Below, in pieces: positions 49,866 through 57,528 of a stretch of DNA of 64,000 nucleotides (position 1 is its first letter; every line of letters begins with the position of its first letter). The notes below the pieces were generated by a model. The model saw only the letters and a list, made by a program, of their open reading frames with translations. It was not told the DNA's origin and did not search any database. The stretch is taken from assembly GCA_963746315.1 (NCBI GenBank), contig CAVVAR010000004.1:186001-250000 (forward strand). The letters are read 5' to 3'. The translations under genes were made by a program, and so were the position numbers. The DNA is from Ga0077555 sp963746315 (GTDB lineage Bacteria; Pseudomonadota; Alphaproteobacteria; Rhizobiales; Hyphomicrobiaceae).

Positions 49866-51137
49866 ATGAACCGGAATGCCGCAGGACCACACCCAAAGCC
49901 TTGCCAAGACAAGGTTGTCGCCGTCACCGGTGCGACGGCAGGCGTCGGCCGCGCGACCGCACTCGAGTTCGCACGACAATGCGCAGCCGTGGCGCTCATC
50001 GCACGCGACACAAAGGCGCTTCGGGAGACGCAATCTGAATTGCAGGAGATCGGCGCCAGGGCCGTCGGGTTCAGCGCCGACGTTGCCGACCCGGCTTCGC
50101 TCATGGCACTTGTCGCCACGATCGAGCAGCAGCTGGGTCCTGTCGACGTGTGGGTCAACAATGCCATGGCGACGGTCTTCTCGCGGGTTGCTGATCTGAA
50201 GCCTGAGGAGATCCGCCGGGTGACCGAGGTCACATATCTCGGCACCGTGCATGGCACAATGGCGGCACTACGCGCGATGCGGGAGGGGGATCGCGGCGTT
50301 ATCGTCCAGGTTGGCTCCGCGCTCGCTTATCGCGGCATTCCACTGCAGGCCGCCTATTGCGGCGCCAAGCACGCCATCCGCGGGTTCACCGACTCGTTGC
50401 GTTGCGAGCTCATCGCGGCAGGCAGTGGCATCCAGATTGTTATGGTGCAGCTGCCGGCGATGAACACACCGCAATTCGACTGGGCGCGCACGCATCTGGG
50501 TCATGAGCCGCGGCCCGTGGCGCCAGTGCTGCAGCCGGAGGTCGCAGCGAGGTCGATCGTGTCCGCCGCGGCCAATCCGACACGCGAGGTCTGGCTCGGT
50601 ACGAGCACGGTCAGAACAATCCTCGGGAGCATGATAGCGCCGGGCATGTTGGACCGCCTGCTGGCCCGAGTGGCGATTTCCGGCCAGGAGACCGCTGCGC
50701 GCGTCTCGCCTGATAGGCGCGACAATCTCGAAGAGCCTGTTTCCGGGTTGCACAGCACACGCGGCTCGTTCAGCGCGGAGGCGGGTGAGATCGCGATCGC
50801 TCCATCCGCCAGCGCCGTCCGCCTTTTCAGTCTCGGACTCATAGCTGCGGGAGCCTTTGGTCTTTACGCTTACACTACCAGACGGCGACGGCGCGAAACA
50901 ATCGCCCACGGAGTTCCGGTCAGCGCCTGGCGGCCGAAATGGGGGAGAGTCCGGCCAAGGCCATCGCGCACGCCGAGCGCGCACGAAGGCGGTCGTCCAC
51001 TGTCTCAGCGATCCACGCGACCTGGGACGATAAGCCCATCAGCTTTCGTGGGGCTGACGCGCATGCACGAACCGACGGTAGACGAAATCATGCCGGGCGG
51101 AAGAGGCGGGGGGGCTCGCACCGAGGTGCAATGGTGA
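49866..51137 (+). CDS. SDR family oxidoreductase with C-terminal membrane segment
   Basis: The 423-residue protein begins with the SDR cofactor motif VVAVTGATAGVGRATALEFA, has NNAMA near residue 98 and the catalytic Ser/Tyr/Lys set in VGSALAYRG and YCGAKHAI. After the catalytic domain (about residue 290) it has a membrane segment near residues 318-338 (LGLIAAGAFGLYAYTTRRRR). A further basic, low-complexity tail reads through to 51137 and overlaps the end of pqqDE by 99 bases on the opposite strand; this tail may be non-functional. It follows the ASRT-like gene after 14 bases. Confidence 0.8.
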   Translation: MNRNAAGPHPKPCQDKVVAVTGATAGVGRATALEFARQCAAVALIARDTKALRETQSELQEIGARAVGFSADVADPASLMALVATIEQQLGPVDVWVNNAMATVFSRVADLKPEEIRRVTEVTYLGTVHGTMAALRAMREGDRGVIVQVGSALAYRGIPLQAAYCGAKHAIRGFTDSLRCELIAAGSGIQIVMVQLPAMNTPQFDWARTHLGHEPRPVAPVLQPEVAARSIVSAAANPTREVWLGTSTVRTILGSMIAPGMLDRLLARVAISGQETAARVSPDRRDNLEEPVSGLHSTRGSFSAEAGEIAIAPSASAVRLFSLGLIAAGAFGLYAYTTRRRRRETIAHGVPVSAWRPKWGRVRPRPSRTPSAHEGGRPLSQRSTRPGTISPSAFVGLTRMHEPTVDEIMPGGRGGGARTEVQW

Positions 51138-52493
51138 CTTCTCGCAAGCGGGATCTGTAGCGGCTGCATCACCGGCTATCGCCTGCGCTTGGCATCGACA
51201 TCCACCAAAATCAATCTCTTTGCGCGGGCAACTGCTGCACGGCTCCTGCATCCACGCGCTTCCCCGAAACGCCTCGAAGGCTGAGCCGAAATGCCAGATA
51301 TCGTGCAGAGACCGCTCGCGAACGCTATCGAATTCCAATCCCGGCAGCGTTTCCGCGGCATGGCAAGGCAGGACCTTCCCGCTGGGCGTCACGTTGATTC
51401 CGGCCCGTCCCCAGCCCCCCATGCATGCCTTGGGATACCGCGAGAAGTGATCGGGTTTGACGTAATCGATGGCGAGAATGTCAGCGAGCCGCTGTCGCTG
51501 CCGATTGACGATGTCGGTTGCGCTCGCCACTTGCGAGAGAGTTGGCAGAAGGGCATCGCGGTTGCGCGCAGCCCAGCCGTGGTACTGTGTGTGCGCGATC
51601 TCGATACGCCGCGCGCCCCAGGCGAGAGCCAGCTCGATCGCCGCTTCCAGGCGATCGAGGTTGTGCCGATGCACGACGGCGTTGACGGTCAGCGGAAGTC
51701 CAGCGCCGACGACCCATCTGGCGACCTCGCGCTTGGTCTCGTGCGACCCCGGGCGACGGCTGATCAAATCCGCAGTTCGAGTGTCGGGCGCCTGGACAGA
51801 TAGCTGGACGTGGTCAAGCCCAGCGTCGACGCATGCCGCGAAAGTCGCTGGCTCCAAGGTCACGCCCGACGTCACCAGGTTCGTATAGAGGCCGGCATCA
51901 CGTGCCGCGGCGACGATCGCTGGGAGATCCGCGCGCAGCGCCGGCTCGCCGCCGGAAAGATGCACCTGGAGAATACCGAGAGCGGCCGCCTGCGCAAAAA
52001 CTGAGCGCCAGAGCCCGAGGTCGAGCTCGCGACTACGCCGGGTGAGCGCGATGGGGTTGGAACAATAAGGACAACGCAATGGACAGCCGTGCGTAAGCTC
52101 TGCCAGCAACGCGATGGGAATCGGTCCGACCGGTCGCGCGCCCTTCGGAGCGCCGTGCGTCGTAGAAGGACCCGCCTCGGATCGAACACGGGTTGCAGTT
52201 GCGACGGCCGCGGATGCGTCACCGGCATCGACGACCCGCGCCGCGACGAGCGCCGAGAGAAGGGTGCAGGCATCGGCCTCGATCTGCTCAGCCGGCGCTT
52301 CGTAGCGACGAGCAAGATCCGCTGCAATCTCGGCAGTCGTGCGCCGGCCGTCGATGCAGGCCAGCACGGCATGCGCCGTCGGCCCGAGCTCGATGGCGCG
52401 CTCGGGCGCGAGCAGGAATTCGCGCTCGCGGATATCGCAGCGGTGAAGGCGGGAGCCCACCGGAAAGCGAACCACCTGATGAGGTGAAATCAT
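51039..52493 (-). CDS. pqqDE: PqqD-PqqE fusion (PqqA-binding chaperone plus radical SAM enzyme)
   Basis: PqqD presents PqqA to PqqE, which forms the Glu-Tyr carbon-carbon link that starts PQQ synthesis. The first about 90 residues are PqqD-like (GPTAHAVLACIDGRRTTAEI); after a short linker the PqqE radical SAM domain shows CPLRCPYCSNP (CxxxCxxC cluster) near residue 155 and C-terminal SPASM-type cysteines (PCHAAE, EPCSSCPRKEIDFGGCRCQA), ending in FVYRRF. The start at 52493 overlaps the pqqC stop by four bases (ATGA). Separate PqqD and PqqE are the rule, so the fusion is notable. Confidence 0.93.
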   Translation of the reverse strand: MISPHQVVRFPVGSRLHRCDIREREFLLAPERAIELGPTAHAVLACIDGRRTTAEIAADLARRYEAPAEQIEADACTLLSALVAARVVDAGDASAAVATATRVRSEAGPSTTHGAPKGARPVGPIPIALLAELTHGCPLRCPYCSNPIALTRRSRELDLGLWRSVFAQAAALGILQVHLSGGEPALRADLPAIVAAARDAGLYTNLVTSGVTLEPATFAACVDAGLDHVQLSVQAPDTRTADLISRRPGSHETKREVARWVVGAGLPLTVNAVVHRHNLDRLEAAIELALAWGARRIEIAHTQYHGWAARNRDALLPTLSQVASATDIVNRQRQRLADILAIDYVKPDHFSRYPKACMGGWGRAGINVTPSGKVLPCHAAETLPGLEFDSVRERSLHDIWHFGSAFEAFRGSAWMQEPCSSCPRKEIDFGGCRCQAQAIAGDAAATDPACEKSPLHLGASPPASSARHDFVYRRFVHARQPHES

Positions 52494-53257
52494 CGCGTGT
52501 GGCCCGACGTCGGCGACATGCCTTCGCCCGGCTTCCAGGCGCCGGGCGGCGGTCCACCCATAACGTAGGCGTGCTCGATGGCGTCGAGTTGCGCCCAGAG
52601 CAGCTCGCATTTGAACCGCAACGCCGCAATCACCCGAGCCTGCGCATCCGGGGTCGTCGCGTGCGTCTTCACATAGTCGAGCGCAAAATCGACATCGCGC
52701 GGGGCCTCCGTCAGGCGATGCTGGAAGTAGGCCAGGGCATCGGACGAGACGAAGTCGTAGTGCGCGAGCATGCCTTCGACGCGCTCGCGTATCGTTTCCG
52801 GAGAGAACATTTCCGTGAGGCTCGACGCTACGGCATCGAGAACCGGGCGAGTCGCAACGAAATCGACATAGGCGCCGCAGGCGTAGCGCACGGCGGGCAG
52901 CACGCCCTCCGTTGAGGTGACGTACGCGCGATCGAAGCCGAGGGCGTCCGTCAGCGCCAGCCAGCGCGCCAGTCCACCTTCCGGAACGTCATCGATGTCG
53001 CCATCGTGGTCGACGATGCGCTGGCGCCATATTCGTCTTTCACGAACGAGTGGCAGGCGAGCAAGGACGGTCGCATCCTTGATTGGAATCGTGCGCTGAT
53101 AGCAGAAGCGGTTCAGCGCCCATGCACGGACCTCGTCGATGGTGCATTCGCCGCCCGCAAGTCGTTTCTGGAAAGGATGGTGGCGGTGATAGATTTCCCG
53201 CCCCATCGCCCGCAAGCGCGCCTCGAGGTCGTCCGAAGTGAGAAGCTGCATGCTCAC
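52490..53257 (-). CDS. pqqC: Pyrroloquinoline-quinone synthase PqqC
   Basis: PqqC performs the final cofactorless oxidation and ring closure to PQQ. The 255-residue protein has the heme-oxygenase-like fold with RYHRHHPFQKRL-type N-terminus (IYHRHHPFQKRLAGGECT), NRFCYQRTIPIKDATVLARL near residue 50, and DYVKTHATTPDAQARVIAAL at the C-terminal helix. Its ATG overlaps the pqqB stop (ATGA) and its stop overlaps the pqqDE start, so the operon is translationally coupled. Confidence 0.95.
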   Translation of the reverse strand: MSMQLLTSDDLEARLRAMGREIYHRHHPFQKRLAGGECTIDEVRAWALNRFCYQRTIPIKDATVLARLPLVRERRIWRQRIVDHDGDIDDVPEGGLARWLALTDALGFDRAYVTSTEGVLPAVRYACGAYVDFVATRPVLDAVASSLTEMFSPETIRERVEGMLAHYDFVSSDALAYFQHRLTEAPRDVDFALDYVKTHATTPDAQARVIAALRFKCELLWAQLDAIEHAYVMGGPPPGAWKPGEGMSPTSGHTR

Positions 53258-54174
53258 AGTTCAATCTCCATGCCGTCGTAGGCGACCTCCCAGCCGCCAT
53301 CAACGACCTCGCGTCGTTCCGCGCTGTCTTCGCGCCAGATTGGATTTGTATTGTTGATATGAATGTAGATTTTCCGGCCGACCTGGGCATCGGCGAGCGC
53401 CGCCAAAGAGCCGGTAGGGCCAGCAATCGGCATGTGGCCCATCCGCCGCCCCGTCTTGTTGGCGACCCCCTCGCGGATCAGCTCGTCGTCGTGAAAGACA
53501 GTCCCGTCGAAAAAAAGCAGACCCGCGCCTTGGACTCGCGCCTTGAGACGCTCGGGAATTTCACTGCAGCTCGGAATATAGATTGCCCTTCGTGCTCCGT
53601 CCGTCAGCTCGGCACCGACCGTTCCGTCGGTCTCGGAGTTGGTGATAGGGGGATGGCCAGGGTCTTCCAGATACAAAGGGATTTTTCCGGGAACGCAGAA
53701 CAGCTCGGCGCGGACCCCATCCACCACCTCCGCACGCGCCCCCGGCGCGAGGATACGCCGCGTGACCACACCAGGCGCCAGCGCATTGAAGATCGGATTG
53801 GCCTCCAGAACGTCGAGCGTCGACCGTGTGGCGAAAAGCGTGAAAGGGGTTCCCTCACGCAAAGTCAACAAACCGGCTATGTGGTCGATATCGCTGTCCG
53901 TGATCACGACACTGCCGATCGGGCTGGCTCGCTTCGAACCGTCCGCTGCCTTGGTGGGGTGCAACTCGGGTTGCGCTATGATCTGCTGCCTGAGATCTGG
54001 CGAGGCATTGAGAAGCGCCCAGCTCCCAGCCCCTCGGACCGCGACGCATGACTGGGAGGCGGCGGGCGCTCCACCCTCACCTCTCCAGAAGCGGATGCTG
54101 TTCCGCGCCACGCAGTTCCATTGAGGGAGCCCACCACCAGCTGCGGCGCCGAGGACCAGCAATCGCAATGCCAT
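53254..54174 (-). CDS. pqqB: PQQ biosynthesis protein PqqB
   Basis: PqqB is a metallo-beta-lactamase-fold hydroxylase that acts on the Glu-Tyr precursor. The 306-residue protein has the usual LVLGAAAGGGLPQWNC N-terminus, SVVITDSDIDHIAGLLTLRE (metal-site region DxDH) near residue 90, LLFFDGTVFHDDEL near 210 and IYIHINNTNPI near 270. It starts 15 bases after the pqqA stop. Confidence 0.95.
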   Translation of the reverse strand: MALRLLVLGAAAGGGLPQWNCVARNSIRFWRGEGGAPAASQSCVAVRGAGSWALLNASPDLRQQIIAQPELHPTKAADGSKRASPIGSVVITDSDIDHIAGLLTLREGTPFTLFATRSTLDVLEANPIFNALAPGVVTRRILAPGARAEVVDGVRAELFCVPGKIPLYLEDPGHPPITNSETDGTVGAELTDGARRAIYIPSCSEIPERLKARVQGAGLLFFDGTVFHDDELIREGVANKTGRRMGHMPIAGPTGSLAALADAQVGRKIYIHINNTNPIWREDSAERREVVDGGWEVAYDGMEIEL

Positions 54175-54189
54175 CCGAGGCTCACCTTG

Positions 54190-54348
54190 TCAGCGCGGCA
54201 CTTCAGGCTTGCGAACCGACCTTTTCCAGTTGCGCTCCGTTTGCAGACGCGCATTCCGGAAGAGCACCTCCCCCTCCTCGTCGGGGGCGTACATATTCAC
54301 TTCCATTCCGCAGTTGCGCGTCTCGTAAACCGGCTTCGTCCAAGTCAT
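54190..54348 (-). CDS. pqqA: PQQ precursor peptide PqqA, with long C-terminal extension
   Basis: PqqA is the ribosomal peptide whose Glu and Tyr become PQQ. Here M-TWTKPVYETRNCGMEVNMY carries the conserved GMEVxxY-type core with Glu16 and Tyr20 in the required E-xxx-Y spacing. The frame then continues APDEEGEVLF and a further basic 22 residues to a total of 52, whereas PqqA is usually 22-40 residues. The extra tail may be removed with the leader and follower pieces. The start at 54348 has the best coding and position. Confidence 0.85.
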   Translation of the reverse strand: MTWTKPVYETRNCGMEVNMYAPDEEGEVLFRNARLQTERNWKRSVRKPEVPR

Positions 54349-54400
54349 GATCAGCCTCCAACTTTGCTGTTCAACTTCGGGCCTTGCTCCACTTCTCGAA

Positions 54401-54426
54401 TACGCTTTCACAGCCTCAGCTGTTCC
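54401..54426 (-). promoter_or_regulatory. Near-consensus EcfG-type promoter upstream of pqqA
   Basis: Minus strand: GGAAC (54426-54422), 17 bases, then CGTA (54404-54401); consensus is GGAAC-N16/17-CGTT, so one base differs in the -10. The pqqA ATG lies 52 bases downstream. The same CGTA variant stands upstream of the DUF2231 gene, which supports it. Confidence 0.5.
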
Positions 54427-54531
54427 GCCGCCGTGACCGGGCTCCTCCAATGGCGACGCGCTTCAGTGCCCACTTTGTGAGCCGCGCCGGTCATGGATCC
54501 AGCCGGCGCCCGAACGATAGCACAACTCGTT

Positions 54532-56070
54532 CTACTCGCGCCGATCCGTCCGGGGCAGCACGGCGGGTGCGATGTCCGTCTGCGCAGGTGATGTCCTGTT
54601 GCGGGGAGCGCCGCCTCGAGGAGGTTGGCCAACCGTTTGGCTGGCATCGCTGGCAGACGCCGCATCACGCCCGGTAGCGGCGGCGGAGGCAGTCGTTGTT
54701 ACGCGATCTGATCCAATCGGGGAAGGAGTGACGGAGCCGTCGGCAGCTGCGACCCGCCAGACGGTGTTGCCGGCGTCGTCGGCGATGAGAAGAGCCCCCG
54801 TGCCATCGATCGCAACGCCGACGGGACGACCGCGCGCCGTATCACCCTGGAGGAAGCCTGTGACGACGTCCTCGGCCATACCGGCCGGCTTCCCGTTCTC
54901 GAACGGCACGAAGACCACTTTGTAGCCATTGAATGCACTTCGGTTCCAGCTGCCGTGCTGCCCGATGAACGCGCCGCGCGCGTACCGGGGCGGCATGGCC
55001 GAGTCGTGAGTGAAAGTAAGCCCGAGCGCAGCCACGTGACTCGACAGCGCGTAGTCCGGTGCAATCGCCTTCTCCACCAGATCGGGGCGTGGCGGATGCA
55101 CGCGCTCGTCCACGTGACTGCCGAAATAGCTCCACGGCCAGCCATAGAAGGCCCCTTCCCGAACCGAGGTAAGATAGTCGGGGACGAGATTGGGGCCCAG
55201 CTCGTCCCGCTCGTTGATGACTGCCCAGAGTACGCCCGTCGACGGGTGAACGGTCAACCCGTTGGGATTACGCAAACCCGACGCGTAGACGCGGGCCGCA
55301 CCCGAAGCCCTGTCGACTTGCCAGATCGCGGCACGCCCCTTCTCGGCTTCGATCCCTCGCTCTGCCGCGTTCGAGTTCGACCCAACCGACGCGTAGAGGA
55401 AACGACCGTCCGGGCTAACCGCCAGGTCTTTCGTCCAGTGGTGATTTATTGGTCCGCCGGGCAATGGCGTCACAATATTTGGCTCGGCGGAGATGGTCGT
55501 CTGGCCGAGCTGGTATGGATAGGCAACGATTGCGTCGGCCTCGGCCACGTAGAGCGTGTCATTCACGAAGGCGACGCCAAATGGGGAATGGAGACCGGTG
55601 AGCAGGTCATGGCGCGCATCGACCGTGCCGTCGCGATCCCTATCGCGCAGCAGCGTGATCAAATTGCTCTCCTTCTCGGACCCGCCTCCCTTTGCCCACG
55701 ACATCACCCACGAGCGGATCACGTCTTTCGGCCGAGGCATGGGCTTTCCGGACGGGCCACGCGACTGCACGACGAGCACGTCGCCGTTCGGCAATGTGTG
55801 CACAGTGCGCGGGTTCACCAGGTCCTTTGCGTACGGCGTGATCTTGAGGCCGTCCGGCACGATCGGTGTCTGTCCGTCCTGCCATCCGACAACCTCGGCA
55901 ATCTTCATATCGGCAACCAATCCCGGACTCGGCTCCGGCAGCAACGGATCGGGACCGATCTGCTTTGAGACGTCGAAATCCGTGCCGCCGTCGCCACAGC
56001 CCGCCAATGCGATGGCGCAGACAACCGAGAGACCGATGAGACGTGCATGAATGGAGGAGCAACTAGACAT
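54532..56070 (-). CDS. Sorbosone/PQQ-type sugar dehydrogenase lipoprotein
   Basis: The 512-residue protein has a lipoprotein signal with lipobox (SVVCAIALAGC at residues 15-25) and the six-bladed beta-propeller of the soluble glucose/sorbosone dehydrogenase family: NPRTVHTLPNGDVLVVQSRG, GLHSPFGVAFVNDTLYVAEA, NHHWTKDLAVSPDGRFLYAS, GLRNPNGLTVHPSTGVLW and GQHGSWNRSAFNGYKVVFVPF. Members use PQQ and calcium in the periplasm and feed electrons to the respiratory chain. It lies in the same direction just upstream of pqqA and overlaps the DUF2231 stop by eight bases, so cofactor, enzyme and membrane protein are co-located. The final 60 residues are low-complexity. Confidence 0.88.
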   Translation of the reverse strand: MSSCSSIHARLIGLSVVCAIALAGCGDGGTDFDVSKQIGPDPLLPEPSPGLVADMKIAEVVGWQDGQTPIVPDGLKITPYAKDLVNPRTVHTLPNGDVLVVQSRGPSGKPMPRPKDVIRSWVMSWAKGGGSEKESNLITLLRDRDRDGTVDARHDLLTGLHSPFGVAFVNDTLYVAEADAIVAYPYQLGQTTISAEPNIVTPLPGGPINHHWTKDLAVSPDGRFLYASVGSNSNAAERGIEAEKGRAAIWQVDRASGAARVYASGLRNPNGLTVHPSTGVLWAVINERDELGPNLVPDYLTSVREGAFYGWPWSYFGSHVDERVHPPRPDLVEKAIAPDYALSSHVAALGLTFTHDSAMPPRYARGAFIGQHGSWNRSAFNGYKVVFVPFENGKPAGMAEDVVTGFLQGDTARGRPVGVAIDGTGALLIADDAGNTVWRVAAADGSVTPSPIGSDRVTTTASAAATGRDAASASDASQTVGQPPRGGAPRNRTSPAQTDIAPAVLPRTDRRE

Positions 56071-56524
56071 GATCGTTCGCTTCTGCGGTGCGAGTTTGAA
56101 GGAGCGATCTGCCGAGCCAGCCCGTTATCGCGATCGCGAGCACGGTGAGCGCCGACAAGGTAAGGCCCCAAGGTACGACGGAGGTCCAACCATCGCGCGC
56201 ATGAATGAGGTTGTTGAAAAAGGCGAGAACCAGAATTACGACGAGACCAAAGAAATGAAGCCATGCCGCCGAGCCGCGGCGCTCCGAGCGGTCGATCACC
56301 AGGTCGAAGAGACGAACCAGCATAGCGACCGTGCCGAGGGAGATGCCCGCGAGCAGCAGCCATGCGGAGAATTCGGTCCACATGAGGTTGGAGGTCTGCC
56401 AGTAGGTGATGTCGGTGAGCAGGGCGAGCGTGAAGCAGACGACCGGAAATTGCATCAGAAGCGAATAGAGTCTGTATCCAGTCGATGGGGGAGCCGCCCA
56501 ATGCTGCGCGTGGAGTGATGCCAT
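56063..56524 (-). CDS. DUF2231-type membrane protein
   Basis: The 153-residue protein has four hydrophobic segments (YSLLMQFPVVCFTLALLTDI; WLLLAGISLGTVAMLVRLFD; FFGLVVILVLAFFNNLIHAR; GLTLSALTVLAIAITGWLGR) typical of DUF2231, a small family often next to sorbosone-dehydrogenase-type genes and possibly their electron-transfer or anchoring partner. I prefer the ATG at 56524 because the EcfG-like promoter at 56557 would leave too little leader for the ATG at 56548. Its stop overlaps the dehydrogenase start. Confidence 0.78.
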   Translation of the reverse strand: MASLHAQHWAAPPSTGYRLYSLLMQFPVVCFTLALLTDITYWQTSNLMWTEFSAWLLLAGISLGTVAMLVRLFDLVIDRSERRGSAAWLHFFGLVVILVLAFFNNLIHARDGWTSVVPWGLTLSALTVLAIAITGWLGRSLLQTRTAEANDHV

Positions 56525-56556
56525 GATGGGTCTCGTGAGCCTATCCATGACACGGA

Positions 56557-56582
56557 TACGAATACACCGGCCCTTTTGTTCC
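56557..56582 (-). promoter_or_regulatory. Near-consensus EcfG-type promoter upstream of DUF2231-sorbosone dehydrogenase
   Basis: Minus strand: GGAAC (56582-56578), 17 bases, then CGTA (56560-56557). It differs from the EcfG consensus in the last -10 base exactly as the pqqA site does. The ATG at 56524 lies 32 bases beyond the -10 element. Confidence 0.5.
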
Positions 56583-56599
56583 CGTTTCTGCAGCCAAAT

Positions 56600-57054
56600 G
56601 GGCTCTGTGACCACGATCACCGCCAAAGCCCCACCGACCCCGACGACATACTGGCCCATGCCTTTTTCAACCTACTTATCCCCCTCCCACCGGACCACAC
56701 GTATTCTCCGGTTTGTCCGCTGCAGCGAGGGGCCCCGGGCTCGAGCTGGGAGACCTGGGTGCGGCGGGCGCGCGTCGGGCAGACGTAGGCGGAACTCAGC
56801 CTCCGCCGAAGGTGCCGCAGCCCCAAGGCCGTCGTGAGACGCCCCGAGGGGCAGGAGCCGCCGTTCGAAAACGGATGCGCGGTGGCTCGCGGGCCGGTCG
56901 TCCGAAAAGAGGGCCCACCCTCGTCACGCGCAGCGGAGCGGGGTGGCTGCATCCCAATCCAATTGCAAAAGCGCGAGGCCGTCCCGCTCCGTGCCCCTTG
57001 GATGAGCTCCGGGCCAATGGCCGCGGTGGCAATCGGCTGTGCCGGGCATGCTCG
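56600..57054. other. GC-rich gene-free segment with several hairpins
   Basis: No convincing protein is present. Hairpins include GGCGGA...TCCGCC near 56788-56807, GCCCCGAGGGGC near 56841-56852 and CCGTTCGAAAACGG near 56860-56873. It lacks RNase P or riboswitch landmarks. It may carry a non-coding RNA or be GC-skewed spacer. Confidence 0.35.
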
Positions 57055-57228
57055 TCAGAATATCGCCTCGCCCGCGGCGAGACCGAGCACCAGCAGCACA
57101 AGGAAAATCACGATGAAAATGCCGAACAGGATCTTGGCGATCTTGGCCGACCCCGCGGCAATCCCACTGAAGCCGAGAGCGCCTGCGATGATCGAGACGA
57201 TAAAGAAGCCCAGCGCCCATTTCAGCAT
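57055..57228 (-). CDS. DUF1328 family small membrane protein
   Basis: The 57-residue protein has two hydrophobic segments: LKWALGFFIVSIIAGALGFS and IAKILFGIFIVIFLVLLVLG, the YtjA/DUF1328 pattern. These are small inner membrane proteins induced by stress in several proteobacteria. Upstream on the minus strand, GGAAAC-N16-CGTT (57335-57310) resembles an EcfG promoter with one change; this is weaker than the other sites. Start at ATG 57228. Confidence 0.8.
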   Translation of the reverse strand: MLKWALGFFIVSIIAGALGFSGIAAGSAKIAKILFGIFIVIFLVLLVLGLAAGEAIF

Positions 57229-57528
57229 GACAATGATCCAGTCCAGCTCGCATGATCGATTGACGCTGGCCCCGTGGACCACGGCCGGCGCCCTTGCGGT
57301 GTCTACGGAAACGCAGTTGCAGAGCCAATGTTTCCAGGCCGACGTGGGTTTACGCGCAAGGACACAGCAACCGGCCGGGAACGAGGCCACGCGAGGAGGC
57401 CCCAGATGCTCTGTTGCCGAGGGAGACTGAATGGCCCGAGTCCGGACGGCGAGCACGGCCCCCTTCACCCACTCCCGCGAACCCGCTAAGCTCCCTCAAA
57501 CTCCGGCGCGGCCCGACGAGGCACAGGC

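Noticed and set aside
56720..56880. Possible riboswitch from CTGGGAGACC-like text
   Set aside because: Resemblance to the cobalamin element is limited to a few bases and no B12-related gene follows.
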